Positions 20,464 through 28,647 of a stretch of 64,000 bases of DNA are shown piece after piece (position 1 is the first letter of the stretch; each line of letters begins with the position of its first letter). Location of the stretch: the NCBI RefSeq assembly GCF_019929225.1, contig NZ_JAHZPA010000001.1, forward strand, positions 266,805 through 330,804. The letters are read 5' to 3'. A program made the translations under genes and the position numbers. Source of the stretch: Streptococcus sanguinis (GTDB lineage Bacteria > Bacillota > Bacilli > Lactobacillales > Streptococcaceae). A model generated the notes under the pieces. It had not been told where the DNA came from, did not search any database, and saw only the letters and a list, made by a program, of their open reading frames with translations.

Positions 20464-20952
20464 ATGATAAAGATTTTCGGTAAGGTTCGCTATCACTGGC
20501 AGCCAGATGTAGCTATCCTGATAATATATTGGTCTTTATCGGTCATTCCGATTTTTGTTGGCCTGGCTTTGATGTATGAAAGCTCACGAGTGCCGACTCT
20601 TGTTCTGTTTTCTTTCTTCTTGTTCATGGTTTTGTTGGGAATGGGAGTTCATCGCTATTTTACCATTTATGACGATGGAACCTTGCGTATTATCACAGCC
20701 AATCCCTTTACTCCGATAAAGGTCAAGATTTCAGATATTGAAAAAGTCGAAGTGACCAAGACGTCAATTACCTTATATTTTAAAGGGCAGAACCGCAGCC
20801 GGACTTTTTGTATGCGCAAGTGGCCTAAGAAATATTTTGTCAATGCCCTAGCCCTTAATGAGCATTTTAAGGGTGAGGTAGAATTGGTGGATAATTTTAC
20901 CCATATTGATTATTTTGAAGCTTACTATGGCAGTCAGTCCAAAAAATCCTAG
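20464..20952 (+). CDS. EbsA-like small membrane protein
   Basis: A 162-residue protein with two hydrophobic segments (about residues 17-37 and 42-62) followed by a beta-rich, basic cytoplasmic-type domain resembling bacterial PH/EbsA domains. The MIKIFGKVRYHWQP start and the neighbouring ferredoxin and cmk genes are the usual context of streptococcal EbsA family proteins; the name is historic and the function is unproven. A GTG six bases upstream is in frame, but the G-rich TGGGGGTG lies right for the ATG at 20464. Its stop overlaps the stop of the convergent ferredoxin gene by two bases. Confidence 0.6.
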   Translation: MIKIFGKVRYHWQPDVAILIIYWSLSVIPIFVGLALMYESSRVPTLVLFSFFLFMVLLGMGVHRYFTIYDDGTLRIITANPFTPIKVKISDIEKVEVTKTSITLYFKGQNRSRTFCMRKWPKKYFVNALALNEHFKGEVELVDNFTHIDYFEAYYGSQSKKS

Positions 20953-21152
20953 TCTTTCAAAAGAGCTCGGGTTGGGCAGTTTTTGATGGCTTCCACGACA
21001 TCGGGATCCTCAGCGATTTCCTTTTCTAGGAGCTGGTCGTCCTGGTAAAATTTGACGATGCCATTGTCATGATAGTCAAAAAGATCTGAGTAGGTTTGAC
21101 AGAGCCCACAGGCAATGCACCGTTCGGGAATGAGTGTTACTTTCATACCCAT
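20949..21152 (-). CDS. Ferredoxin, single 4Fe-4S cluster
   Basis: A 67-residue acidic electron carrier. CIACGLC (Cys 12, 15, 18) and Cys 59 before proline (NCP) are the four ligands of one [4Fe-4S] cluster in the B. subtilis-type ferredoxin arrangement. It probably feeds a cytoplasmic redox enzyme not encoded nearby. Two in-frame starts (21152 and 21146) exist and neither has a good ribosome-binding site. It is convergent with the EbsA-like gene, with overlapping stops and no terminator between them. Confidence 0.9.
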   Translation of the reverse strand: MGMKVTLIPERCIACGLCQTYSDLFDYHDNGIVKFYQDDQLLEKEIAEDPDVVEAIKNCPTRALLKD

Positions 21153-21191
21153 ATTGTAATAAGATTTTAAGAAAAACTCAAGGAGGAAGTC

Positions 21192-21629
21192 ATGGAAAAA
21201 GAACCATGGGAAGAAGATGTATACGATAACGGAGAAGATAAGTTGAAACGAACCAAGAAATTTAGCGCCTTGAATGCTGATCGTTTGTTGACCATATTAA
21301 CCATTATTTTCTGTATTTTAGTGGTTGCGGTGGTGTGCTTCTTGACCTATCTGTCTACTGGGGGAAGTAATAGACAGACCCAAATGGAAGGTTTCTACGG
21401 CACTTCAGCAGCAAGTTCCAGCAGTGAAGCGTCTTCTACTGTAGAGCAGACAGCGGCAAATACGACAGAATCATCTGAAGGAACTCTGACTGTCCAGCCT
21501 GGTGAAGGCGAGGCTGCAATTGCGGCGCGTGCAGGTATTTCCATTGCCAAGCTGGAACAGCTTAACCCTTCTCATATGTCTACTGGTTCTTGGTATGCCA
21601 ATCCAGGTGACGTTGTGAAGATTGAGTAG
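21192..21629 (+). CDS. LysM-domain membrane-anchored protein (SAG1386/EF1546 family)
   Basis: A 145-residue protein. It has an acidic cytoplasmic N-terminus (KEPWEEDVYDNGEDKL), one membrane helix at about 33-56, a Ser/Thr/Ala-rich extracellular spacer (~75-95) and a C-terminal LysM-like domain (about 97-145, TVQPGEGEAAIAARAGISI...). LysM binds peptidoglycan GlcNAc, so it probably tethers membrane to wall. AGGAGG immediately precedes the start. The downstream cmk gene is 9 bases away, the conserved streptococcal order. Confidence 0.8.
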   Translation: MEKEPWEEDVYDNGEDKLKRTKKFSALNADRLLTILTIIFCILVVAVVCFLTYLSTGGSNRQTQMEGFYGTSAASSSSEASSTVEQTAANTTESSEGTLTVQPGEGEAAIAARAGISIAKLEQLNPSHMSTGSWYANPGDVVKIE

Positions 21630-21638
21630 GAGCCAGCT

Positions 21639-22316
21639 ATGAAACAGATTCAAATTGCGATTGACGGTCCTGCTTCCAGTGGAAAATCGACTGTTGCCAA
21701 GATTATTGCCAAGGACTTTGGCTATACTTATTTAGATACAGGAGCCATGTACCGAGCTGCAACCTATCTGGCTTTGCGGCATCATCTAACAGAAGCAGAT
21801 GCCACTGAAATTGTAGACTTGCTCAATAATCATTCGGTCAGTTTTGGTCGAGCGGAAGATGGCGAGCAGCTAGTCTTTGTCGGCGACGTGGATGTGACTC
21901 ACCCGATTCGGGAAAATGAAGTTACCAATAATGTTTCCTGGGTATCAGCCATTCCTCAAGTACGTGAGAAACTGGTGGCCTTGCAGCAGCAAATTGCTGC
22001 TCAGGGAGGGATTGTCATGGATGGCCGTGATATTGGAACGGTTGTCTTGCCTCAGGCTGAGCTCAAGATTTATCTGGTAGCTTCGGTTGATGAAAGAGCT
22101 GAGCGCCGATATAAGGAAAATCTATCAAAAGGTATTCCAGCTGATTTGGACAAACTGAAAGAAGAAATTGCAGAGCGGGATTATAAGGACAGTCACCGCG
22201 AGGTTTCGCCATTGAAACCGGCAGACGATGCCATTCATTTTGATACCACGGGTGTTGGCATTTCTGAAGTTGTTGCATTTATCGAAGAAAAAGCGAAAAA
22301 AATCATTGACAAATAA
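21639..22316 (+). CDS. cmk: Cytidylate kinase
   Basis: A 225-residue kinase that phosphorylates CMP and dCMP with ATP. The P-loop is GPASSGKST (residues 9-17); LDTGAMYR near 33, [11 protein letters not shown] near 128 and [10 protein letters not shown] near 150 are the CMP-binding and lid regions. An AGGAG ribosome-binding site precedes the ATG. The strong infC promoter begins inside its 3' end. Confidence 0.96.
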   Translation: MKQIQIAIDGPASSGKSTVAKIIAKDFGYTYLDTGAMYRAATYLALRHHLTEADATEIVDLLNNHSVSFGRAEDGEQLVFVGDVDVTHPIRENEVTNNVSWVSAIPQVREKLVALQQQIAAQGGIVMDGRDIGTVVLPQAELKIYLVASVDERAERRYKENLSKGIPADLDKLKEEIAERDYKDSHREVSPLKPADDAIHFDTTGVGISEVVAFIEEKAKKIIDK

Positions 22317-22334
22317 AATGAAACTTGGTATGAT
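22306..22334 (+). promoter_or_regulatory. Promoter for infC-rpmI-rplT
   Basis: Perfect -35 TTGACA (22306-22311), 17-bp spacer and TATGAT (22329-22334) with an extended TGG. It overlaps the cmk stop codon. The transcript would start near 22341. Confidence 0.88.
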
Positions 22335-22340
22335 AGTAGA

Positions 22341-22475
22341 GTTGAGAAAAGCAGAAGTGAGAGCTTCTCGCCTTGCGACTAACGTTGTCTGGCTCTACAG
22401 GATTTAGTTTCAGTAATGAAATATTATCATGTAGTGCGGGTTTGCGTTAGCAGGTCCGCACTTGTTTTTCTCTAA
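22341..22475 (+). promoter_or_regulatory. L20-type autoregulatory leader with terminator hairpin
   Basis: A ~155-nt leader before infC. Its 3' part is a terminator: GTGCGG (22434-22439) pairs with CCGCAC (22456-22461), followed by TTGTTTTTC. Upstream segments such as GAGCTTCTCGCC and GACTAACGTTGTCTGG can fold alternatively. Firmicute infC operons are controlled by L20 binding such a leader and causing early termination; the downstream rplT supports this. Confidence 0.75.
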
Positions 22476-22498
22476 AAATAAAAAAAGAGGTGAAAACC

Positions 22499-23020
22499 AT
22501 AGCAAAACAAGACTTATTCATCAATGATGAAATTCGTGTGCGTGAAGTTCGCTTGATCGGTCTTGACGGCGAACAATTAGGTATTAAACCGCTGAGCGAA
22601 GCGCAGTCTCTTGCGGATGAAGCAAATGTCGATTTGGTCCTGATTCAGCCACAAGCTAAACCACCTGTTGCAAAAATTATGGACTACGGTAAGTTCAAAT
22701 TTGAGTACCAGAAAAAACAAAAAGAACAACGCAAGAAACAAAGTGTTGTTACTGTGAAGGAAGTTCGTCTGAGTCCAACTATTGACAAGGGAGACTTTGA
22801 CACTAAACTTCGCAACGCACGCAAGTTCCTTGAAAAAGGAAATAAAATAAAGGTATCTATCCGCTTCAAAGGCCGGATGATTACCCACAAAGAAATCGGG
22901 GCTAAAGTTTTAGCAGATTTTGCTGAAGCGACTCAAGATGTTGCTATTATTGAGCAAAAGCCTAAGATGGATGGACGTCAGATGTTCATGCAGATGGCGC
23001 CAATTCCTGACAAAAAATAG
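22499..23020 (+). CDS. infC: Translation initiation factor IF-3, probable AUA start
   Basis: IF-3 binds the 30S subunit and checks start-codon pairing. Both domains are present: the N-domain with [17 protein letters not shown], and the C-domain from ~80 with [20 protein letters not shown] as linker. A GTG at 22490 would add three residues, but it lies inside the Shine-Dalgarno sequence AGAGGTGA (22486-22493). The codon correctly spaced from that site is ATA at 22499, followed by AKQDLF, the usual mature start. infC commonly uses rare starts (AUU, AUA) for self-control. The product would be 173 residues. Confidence 0.9.
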   Translation: MAKQDLFINDEIRVREVRLIGLDGEQLGIKPLSEAQSLADEANVDLVLIQPQAKPPVAKIMDYGKFKFEYQKKQKEQRKKQSVVTVKEVRLSPTIDKGDFDTKLRNARKFLEKGNKIKVSIRFKGRMITHKEIGAKVLADFAEATQDVAIIEQKPKMDGRQMFMQMAPIPDKK

Positions 23021-23053
23021 ATTGTCAGAAAGATAGAAAAAGGAGAAAACATT

Positions 23054-23254
23054 ATGCCAAAACAAAAAACACACCGCGCATCAGCTAAACGTTTCAAACG
23101 TACAGGTTCTGGTGGCTTGAAACGTTTCCGTGCTTACACTTCTCACCGTTTCCACGGAAAGACTAAGAAACAACGCCGTCATCTTCGCAAAGCAGGAATG
23201 GTGCATGCAGGAGATTTCAAGCGTATCAAAGCAATGCTTACAGGTCTGAAATAA
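23054..23254 (+). CDS. rpmI: 50S ribosomal protein L35
   Basis: A 66-residue, very basic protein of the large subunit. [20 protein letters not shown] and the C-terminal [11 protein letters not shown] are typical of L35. It is second in the conserved infC-rpmI-rplT operon, with AGGAG before the start and high-expression codon use. Confidence 0.97.
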   Translation: MPKQKTHRASAKRFKRTGSGGLKRFRAYTSHRFHGKTKKQRRHLRKAGMVHAGDFKRIKAMLTGLK

Positions 23255-23298
23255 GAGCTACTGTAACGATTATCTAGGAAATATTGGAGGAAATATAA

Positions 23299-23658
23299 AT
23301 GGCACGTGTTAAAGGTGGCGTTGTATCACGCAAACGCCGTAAACGTATTTTAAAATTAGCTAAAGGTTACTATGGAGCAAAACATATCTTGTTCCGTACT
23401 GCAAAAGAGCAAGTAATGAACTCTTACTACTATGCATACCGTGACCGCCGTCAGAAAAAACGTGACTTCCGCAAACTTTGGATCACTCGTATCAATGCGG
23501 CAGCTCGTTTGAACGGACTTTCATACTCACAATTGATGCATGGTTTGAAATTGGCTGAGATTGAAGTTAACCGTAAAATGTTGGCTGACTTGGCTGTTAA
23601 CGATGCAGCAGCTTTCACAGCTCTTGCAGATGCAGCTAAAGCTAAGCTTGGTAAATAA
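23299..23658 (+). CDS. rplT: 50S ribosomal protein L20
   Basis: A 119-residue basic protein that binds 23S rRNA early in assembly and represses its own operon through the leader. [19 protein letters not shown] and [18 protein letters not shown] are family signatures. GGAGG precedes the ATG, and a terminator follows at 23666. Confidence 0.98.
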
Positions 23659-23665
23659 TTAAAAT

Positions 23666-23696
23666 AAGAACTGAGGATTTCCTTGGTTCTTTTTCG
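23666..23696 (+). terminator. Terminator after rplT
   Basis: AAGAACTGAGG pairs imperfectly with CCTTGGTTCTT and runs into TTTT. Confidence 0.7.
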
Positions 23697-23819
23697 ATAA
23701 CTATTAATGAAAAGTATAAAGAAAGAAATAGCCCGCCATGCCACTTATAGTATAGATAAAGGCTTGTTACTGATAAGACAGATTTCATGGTAAAGCTAGT
23801 TAAAAATAGGGAATTGCGA

Positions 23820-23825
23820 TATAAT
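23820..23825 (+). promoter_or_regulatory. -10 element for the dCMP deaminase gene
   Basis: Consensus TATAAT 50 bases before the start codon; no good -35 is seen. The gap 23697-23815 holds nothing else recognised. Confidence 0.5.
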
Positions 23826-23875
23826 AGAAAAAACAGATACTTATGTGAATAAAAAATCAGTAGAATGGAGAAATT

Positions 23876-24343
23876 ATGTCGGAGAATCGTTTAGCTTGGG
23901 ATCAGTATTTTGCGGCTCAGGCTCTCTTAATCGCTAATCGTTCAACCTGTAAGCGAGCCAAGGTTGGCGCTGTATTGGTCAAGGATAATAAGGTTATTTC
24001 AACTGGTTACAATGGCTCGGTTTCAGGGACTGAGCACTGTATTGACCATGAGTGTCTGGTTATTGACGGTCACTGCGTGCGGACCTTGCATGCTGAGGTC
24101 AATGCCATCTTGCAAGGAGCCGAGCGGGGAGTCCCCAAGGGATTTACGGCTTATGTGACTCATTTTCCCTGTCTCAACTGTACCAAGCAACTGCTTCAGG
24201 TCGGCTGTAAGCGAGTGGTCTACATCAACCAATATCGGATAGATGACTATGCTCAGTATCTATACAAGGAGAAAGAGGTGGAATTAGTTCATCTGCCGCT
24301 GGATGATGTCAAGAAGGCTATCGCTCAGACGGATTTGGTATAG
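23876..24343 (+). CDS. Deoxycytidylate (dCMP) deaminase, ComEB-like
   Basis: A 155-residue zinc enzyme that converts dCMP to dUMP for thymidylate supply. The cytidine-deaminase motif is HAEVN (His 72, Glu 74) with FPCLNCTKQ supplying two cysteines near residues 99 and 102. An upstream cluster (SGTEHCIDHECL) fits the extra metal or allosteric region of dCMP deaminases. It is known in the competence field as comEB, but there is no competence gene beside it here. It has its own promoter. Confidence 0.92.
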   Translation: MSENRLAWDQYFAAQALLIANRSTCKRAKVGAVLVKDNKVISTGYNGSVSGTEHCIDHECLVIDGHCVRTLHAEVNAILQGAERGVPKGFTAYVTHFPCLNCTKQLLQVGCKRVVYINQYRIDDYAQYLYKEKEVELVHLPLDDVKKAIAQTDLV

Positions 24344-24515
24344 AATGAGGAGTTTATGTGAAAAGCGCATATGTATGTTATGTAGCAAAATATTCTCTGA
24401 ATCAAGCGTGTATTATAGAGGTTGGACATAAGCGAAATGCTATTATCTGAGGAACAATAGTGGGATAGATATCTTGCCTCTTCAGTCTAAAAAATAATTA
24501 GAAAGGATGAATCAA

Positions 24516-24938
24516 ATGACGAATAATGAGATGAATAAAGATAATAATCAATCTATTGAGGAACAAAATATTCCTGACGTTACTATGAAGAATTCAAAAG
24601 AAACCAAGTATAGGTCAGGTCTGCTGTCATTTGCTTTTTATCTATCGATAATTTATCTTGTCTTGTTTGTTTTACTTTTCACTCTAGCAGCTCCATGGGG
24701 GATCGTCTTGTTAATTTTCCTAGCACCCAGCTTAATTTGTATTTTAATTGCGACCGTTTTAACTGGTATTGGAAAGAATAGAGGAAATAAGGGTTTACTG
24801 TATGCAGGTTCAGGACTTTACCTGATTTCTGCCTTTTTTGCAGGAGACCCAGATTGGTTTCTTTTTCAAATCGCTCCATTTGTTTTAGCAGCTCTTGTTT
24901 TGTTCGGAACTCTAATGGCTAAAGAAGTGGAGAGGTAA
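24516..24938 (+). CDS. Hypothetical membrane protein
   Basis: A 140-residue protein of unknown function. The first ~45 residues are polar and Asn/Asp/Glu-rich. Three to four hydrophobic segments follow (about 32-54, 58-80, 90-110 and 115-132). An ATG at 24507 touches the AGAAAGG ribosome-binding site directly; the ATG at 24516 has correct spacing and is preferred. It stands alone between dCMP deaminase and metK. The gap 24344-24505 shows no other gene. Confidence 0.6.
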   Translation: MTNNEMNKDNNQSIEEQNIPDVTMKNSKETKYRSGLLSFAFYLSIIYLVLFVLLFTLAAPWGIVLLIFLAPSLICILIATVLTGIGKNRGNKGLLYAGSGLYLISAFFAGDPDWFLFQIAPFVLAALVLFGTLMAKEVER

Positions 24939-25037
24939 CAGAAGAAAATTTGGTGCTAAACTATATCTTCTTTTTATGTTTTTATTTTGTTATTTAGTCT
25001 GGATAGGTTGGTTAACTTCCAAGAATGAATGGAGTTT

Positions 25038-25077
25038 AACAAGGTATAGTTTTAATCTATATCTTGTTCTTTTTTTA
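25038..25077 (+). terminator. Terminator before the metK leader
   Basis: AACAAGGTATAG (25038-25049) pairs with CTATATCTTGTT (25057-25068) across TTTTAAT and is followed by a 7-T run. Confidence 0.85.
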
Positions 25078-25103
25078 AAAAAAGGGAGTGGTATCGTAAA
25101 TTA

Positions 25104-25112
25104 TGGTATAAT
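25104..25112 (+). promoter_or_regulatory. Extended -10 promoter for metK
   Basis: TGGTATAAT, an extended -10 with consensus TATAAT at 25107-25112. No -35 match. The transcript would begin just before the riboswitch 5' arm. Confidence 0.65.
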
Positions 25113-25126
25113 GAGAAAGTTATATA

Positions 25127-25361
25127 GTCCCGATAAGGTGGTAGGAAACTTCTATCAGTACTTTGTAACTCGCAAACAATGACGGCTCCAAAGTCACTCG
25201 TCATTCTACGGTTGCCGCTATGGTGCGGACAGCCTATGCGCCTCACTAGCTCAGAAATAAAAAGATATCGTTTTTATTTCTTTCGCGTCGTAACTCGTAG
25301 GTGACAAGATTTTCATCATTTTGGAGTTTGTTCATTTGTTTAATATTTTTTAAGGGGGGAC
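25127..25361 (+). promoter_or_regulatory. S_MK box (SAM-III) riboswitch with long insertion
   Basis: The 5' half (25127-25169) follows the S_MK order: GTCCCGA, AAGG, TGGTAGGAAACTTCTA hairpin, then CTTTGTAAC. The 3' half is AAGGGGGGAC at 25352-25361, which contains the metK Shine-Dalgarno sequence. GTCCC (25127-25131) pairs with GGGAC (25357-25361), so SAM binding would hide the ribosome-binding site. About 180 nt separate the halves and contain extra hairpins (AATGACG/CGTCATT at 25178-25205 and an 11-bp A/T stem at 25253-25281). Known S_MK elements sit before metK in Lactobacillales and use this translational switch. Confidence 0.82.
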
Positions 25362-25367
25362 ATTTCT

Positions 25368-26558
25368 ATGTCAGAACGTAAACTTTTCACGTCTGAGTCT
25401 GTATCGGAGGGGCATCCTGATAAGATTGCAGACCAAATTTCCGATGCTATTTTGGATGCTGTCTTGAGTCAGGATCCAGATGCCCATGTGGCTGCTGAAA
25501 CAGCTGTTTATACGGGCTCGGTTCATGTTTTTGGTGAGATTTCGACCACAGCTTATGTGGATATCAATCGTGTGGTTCGTGATACCATTGCAGAAATTGG
25601 CTACACCAATACAGAGTATGGCTTTTCAGCAGAGACGGTCGGTGTTCATCCATCTTTGGTGGAGCAGTCGCCAGATATTGCTCAGGGTGTCAATGAAGCC
25701 TTGGAAGTTCGCGGGAATGCAGATCAAGATCCATTGGACTTGATTGGTGCTGGAGACCAGGGGCTTATGTTTGGCTTTGCAGTGGATGAAACGCCGGAGC
25801 TCATGCCGCTTCCTATCTCGCTCAGTCACAAGCTAGTCCGTCGATTGGCAGAGTTGCGCAAATCAGGAGAGATTGCCTATCTTCGTCCAGATGCTAAGTC
25901 ACAGGTGACTGTTGAGTATGATGAAACTGACCAACCAGTGCGGGTGGATACAGTTGTTATTTCGACTCAGCATGATCCAGAAGCGACTAATGAAGAGATT
26001 CATCGTGATGTGATTGAAAAGGTGATTAAAGCAGTAATCCCAGCCCAGTATCTGGATGATAAGACAAAATTTTTCATCAATCCAACCGGCCGCTTTGTAA
26101 TTGGCGGTCCGCAAGGAGACTCTGGCTTGACTGGCCGTAAGATTATTGTGGATACTTATGGCGGTTATGCTCGTCACGGTGGCGGTGCCTTTTCTGGTAA
26201 GGATGCAACCAAGGTCGACCGCTCAGCTTCATACGCAGCTCGTTACATTGCTAAAAACATAGTGGAGGCGGGACTGGCCAAGAAAGCAGAAGTGCAGTTA
26301 GCCTATGCCATTGGTGTGGCTCAGCCGGTTTCTGTACGGATTGATACTTTTGGAACTGGTGCTGTTGCAGAAAGCAAGCTTCAGGAATCTGTTCGTCAGA
26401 TTTTTGATTTGCGTCCGGCCGGTATTATTCAAATGCTGGATCTGAAACGCCCAATCTATCGTCAAACAGCAGCTTATGGCCACATGGGTAGGACAGACAT
26501 TGACCTGCCTTGGGAAAAGTTGGATAAAGTAGAGGCATTGAAAGCATCAGTGCAGTAA
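25368..26558 (+). CDS. metK: S-adenosylmethionine synthetase
   Basis: A 396-residue enzyme making SAM from methionine and [17 protein letters not shown] (residues 8-21), [10 protein letters not shown] near 125 and [16 protein letters not shown] near 265 are the diagnostic ATP/methionine motifs. GGGGGG lies 8 bases before the ATG and is the sequence controlled by the S_MK riboswitch, giving feedback by SAM. Confidence 0.98.
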   Translation: MSERKLFTSESVSEGHPDKIADQISDAILDAVLSQDPDAHVAAETAVYTGSVHVFGEISTTAYVDINRVVRDTIAEIGYTNTEYGFSAETVGVHPSLVEQSPDIAQGVNEALEVRGNADQDPLDLIGAGDQGLMFGFAVDETPELMPLPISLSHKLVRRLAELRKSGEIAYLRPDAKSQVTVEYDETDQPVRVDTVVISTQHDPEATNEEIHRDVIEKVIKAVIPAQYLDDKTKFFINPTGRFVIGGPQGDSGLTGRKIIVDTYGGYARHGGGAFSGKDATKVDRSASYAARYIAKNIVEAGLAKKAEVQLAYAIGVAQPVSVRIDTFGTGAVAESKLQESVRQIFDLRPAGIIQMLDLKRPIYRQTAAYGHMGRTDIDLPWEKLDKVEALKASVQ

Positions 26559-26563
26559 GAAGA

Positions 26564-26598
26564 CAGTTCTCAATCGTAATGGTTGAGAGCTTTTTTAT
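26564..26598 (+). terminator. Terminator after metK
   Basis: AGTTCTCAATC pairs with GGTTGAGAGCT and is followed by TTTTT. The rest of the gap to 26755 shows nothing else. Confidence 0.85.
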
Positions 26599-26758
26599 AT
26601 AGGTAATATTTGCAAGGCAAGCAGTCTAGCCTTGCGCTTCTCTCATTCCTGGTAATACTGTATTTTTCTGAAAATACTATTAAAAAAGTAATTTTTCAGT
26701 TTCATTTTAATTTCAATTGTCTTATTTATCTAAAAGTATAGGAAATTTCTCGAATCTG

Positions 26759-26767
26759 TGGTATAAT
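26759..26767 (+). promoter_or_regulatory. Extended -10 promoter for murA
   Basis: TGGTATAAT with consensus TATAAT at 26762-26767, 36 bases before the start codon; no -35 match. Confidence 0.6.
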
Positions 26768-26802
26768 AAATGGCAATACCTTGAAAGAGCTTTATTTTAA
26801 AC

Positions 26803-28062
26803 ATGAAAAAAATTGTAATACATGGTGGTCGCCCCTTAAAAGGAGAGGTGACTATTAATGGTGCTAAAAACAGTGTCGTTGCCTTGATTCCGGCTGTGAT
26901 TCTGGCTGATGATATTGTAACGTTGGATGGCGTTCCGGATATTTCGGATGTGGATAGCCTGATTGATATCATGATTGCCATGGGGGCTAGTGTTACTCGC
27001 TCTGAGGACAGTCTGACAATTGATCCGCGTGGTATCCAAAATGTCCCTATGCCTTATGGAAAGATCAACAGTCTAAGAGCCTCCTATTATTTCTATGGCA
27101 GCTTGCTTGGTCGCTATGGTGAAGCAACGGTAGGTCTGCCTGGTGGTTGTGATTTGGGGCCGCGTCCTATTGACTTGCATCTCAAGGCTTTTGAAGCGAT
27201 GGGGGCTAAGATGACCATGGACGGCAACTACATGAACCTATCCACAGGAGGTCAGCAACTGAAAGGCGCTAGCATTTATATGGATACGGTCAGCGTGGGT
27301 GCCACCATCAATACTATATTGGCTGCTGTCAAGGCCAAAGGTCGGACTATTATTGAAAATGCAGCGCGGGAGCCAGAAATCATTGATGTGGCAACTCTCT
27401 TGAATAATATGGGAGCGCATATCCGTGGAGCAGGAACTGATATTATCACGATTGAGGGGGTTCCACACCTTCATGGAACGCGTCATCAAGTAATTCCTGA
27501 CCGTATCGAGGCAGGAACTTATATCGCCCTTGCTGCAGCTATTGGTCAGGGAATTCAGATTAATAATGTCCTTTATGAGCATTTGGAGAGTTTTATTGCC
27601 AAGCTTGAGGAAATGGGTGTTCGGATGACGGTTTCTGAAGACAGCATTTTCGTCGAAGAGCAGCAAAATTTGCGAGCTATCAACATTAAGACTTCTCCAT
27701 ATCCAGGCTTTGCAACTGACCTACAACAGCCTATCACCCCGCTCTTGCTGACGGCTAATGGCCATGGTAAGATTACGGATACTATCTATGAGAAGCGGGT
27801 TAATCATGTGGCGGAGCTGGCTAAGATGGCAGGCAAGATTTCGACCAGCAGCGACCAGATTGTCTATGAGGGGCCAAATCAACTGCAGGGAGCTCAGGTC
27901 AAGGCGACCGATTTACGAGCAGGAGCTGCCTTGGTTATTGCAGGTTTGATGGCTCAAGGAAAGACAGAGATTACTAATATCGAGTTTATCCTGCGTGGCT
28001 ATTCTAATATTATTGAAAAATTAACAAGTCTGGGTGCAGATATCCAGTTGATAGAAGAATAA
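26803..28062 (+). CDS. murA: UDP-GlcNAc 1-carboxyvinyltransferase
   Basis: A 419-residue enzyme for the first committed step of peptidoglycan synthesis, adding enolpyruvate from PEP to UDP-GlcNAc. [13 protein letters not shown] (catalytic Lys/Asn near 22-23) and [15 protein letters not shown] (active-site Cys near 113, the fosfomycin target) are visible, and [15 protein letters not shown] lies near 370. Low-GC Gram-positives carry two paralogs (MurA and MurZ); which of the two this is cannot be settled from the window. The terminator overlaps its stop codon. Confidence 0.95.
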   Translation: MKKIVIHGGRPLKGEVTINGAKNSVVALIPAVILADDIVTLDGVPDISDVDSLIDIMIAMGASVTRSEDSLTIDPRGIQNVPMPYGKINSLRASYYFYGSLLGRYGEATVGLPGGCDLGPRPIDLHLKAFEAMGAKMTMDGNYMNLSTGGQQLKGASIYMDTVSVGATINTILAAVKAKGRTIIENAAREPEIIDVATLLNNMGAHIRGAGTDIITIEGVPHLHGTRHQVIPDRIEAGTYIALAAAIGQGIQINNVLYEHLESFIAKLEEMGVRMTVSEDSIFVEEQQNLRAINIKTSPYPGFATDLQQPITPLLLTANGHGKITDTIYEKRVNHVAELAKMAGKISTSSDQIVYEGPNQLQGAQVKATDLRAGAALVIAGLMAQGKTEITNIEFILRGYSNIIEKLTSLGADIQLIEE

Positions 28063-28083
28063 GCGTTTTTCGCTTATTTTTTG
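28058..28083 (+). terminator. Terminator overlapping the murA stop
   Basis: AATAAGCG-TTTTT-CGCTTATTTTTT; the left arm includes the murA stop codon. Confidence 0.85.
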
Positions 28084-28095
28084 TAGAGGTAGCAG

Positions 28096-28647
28096 ATGAA
28101 TTTATGGACACATTTAGCAGCCTGCTCATTTATTGAGACAGAGCATGCTTTTTTGCGGCCCATTGTCTTTGAAGATGCAGGGGCCCTATATAAGATTGCG
28201 TCCAATCCGGAAAATACTCAGTTCATCTTTCCGACAGAAGCAAGCCTAGAGGAAAGTGAATACGTCATTGCCAATTTCTTTATGAAAAATCCTCTGGGGA
28301 TTTGGGCCATTTGTCACAAGGAAACGCAGGAAATGATTGGCTCTGTCAAGTTTGAAAAGATGGACGAGATCAAGAAAGAAGCTGAGTTAGGCTATTTTCT
28401 GCGGCAAGACTACTGGGGACAAGGGCTGATGACAGAAATTGTTCGAGAGATTGCTTTTCTATCTTTTACCCGCTTTGACTTCAAACGCCTCAGTATTATC
28501 ACTCATGCAGAGAACCTAGCTAGTCAAAAGGTGGCTCAAAAATCTGGCTTCAGTCTCTACCGGCAGTTTAAAGGGAGCGATCGGTACACGAGGAAGATGA
28601 GAGATTATCTGGAGTACCGTTATGAGAGAGGAGATTTTAATGAGTAA
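28096..28647 (+). CDS. GNAT-family N-acetyltransferase (RimJ/RimL type)
   Basis: A 183-residue acetyl-CoA-dependent N-acetyltransferase. FLRPIVFEDAGALYKIA is the RimJ/RimL start, ELGYFLRQDYWGQGLMTE near 110 supplies the acetyl-CoA pyrophosphate loop (QGLMTE), and NLASQKVAQKSGF near 150 is the C-terminal motif. The substrate is unknown. It overlaps the YtoI-like gene by 8 bases and probably forms one transcript with it. Confidence 0.85.
   Translation: MNLWTHLAACSFIETEHAFLRPIVFEDAGALYKIASNPENTQFIFPTEASLEESEYVIANFFMKNPLGIWAICHKETQEMIGSVKFEKMDEIKKEAELGYFLRQDYWGQGLMTEIVREIAFLSFTRFDFKRLSIITHAENLASQKVAQKSGFSLYRQFKGSDRYTRKMRDYLEYRYERGDFNE

Noticed and set aside
22490-22492. GTG as the infC start
   Set aside because: It overlaps the Shine-Dalgarno sequence it would need, leaving ATA at 22499 as the better start.
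24976-25182. 68-codon frame before metK
   Set aside because: It runs through a terminator, a promoter and the riboswitch core and has no ribosome-binding site.
25253-25281. AGAAATAAAAA/TTTTTATTTCT hairpin as a terminator in the metK leader
   Set aside because: The T-run is inside the stem and is followed by TTCGCG, not a T-tract; S_MK control is translational, so I treat it as part of the linker fold.
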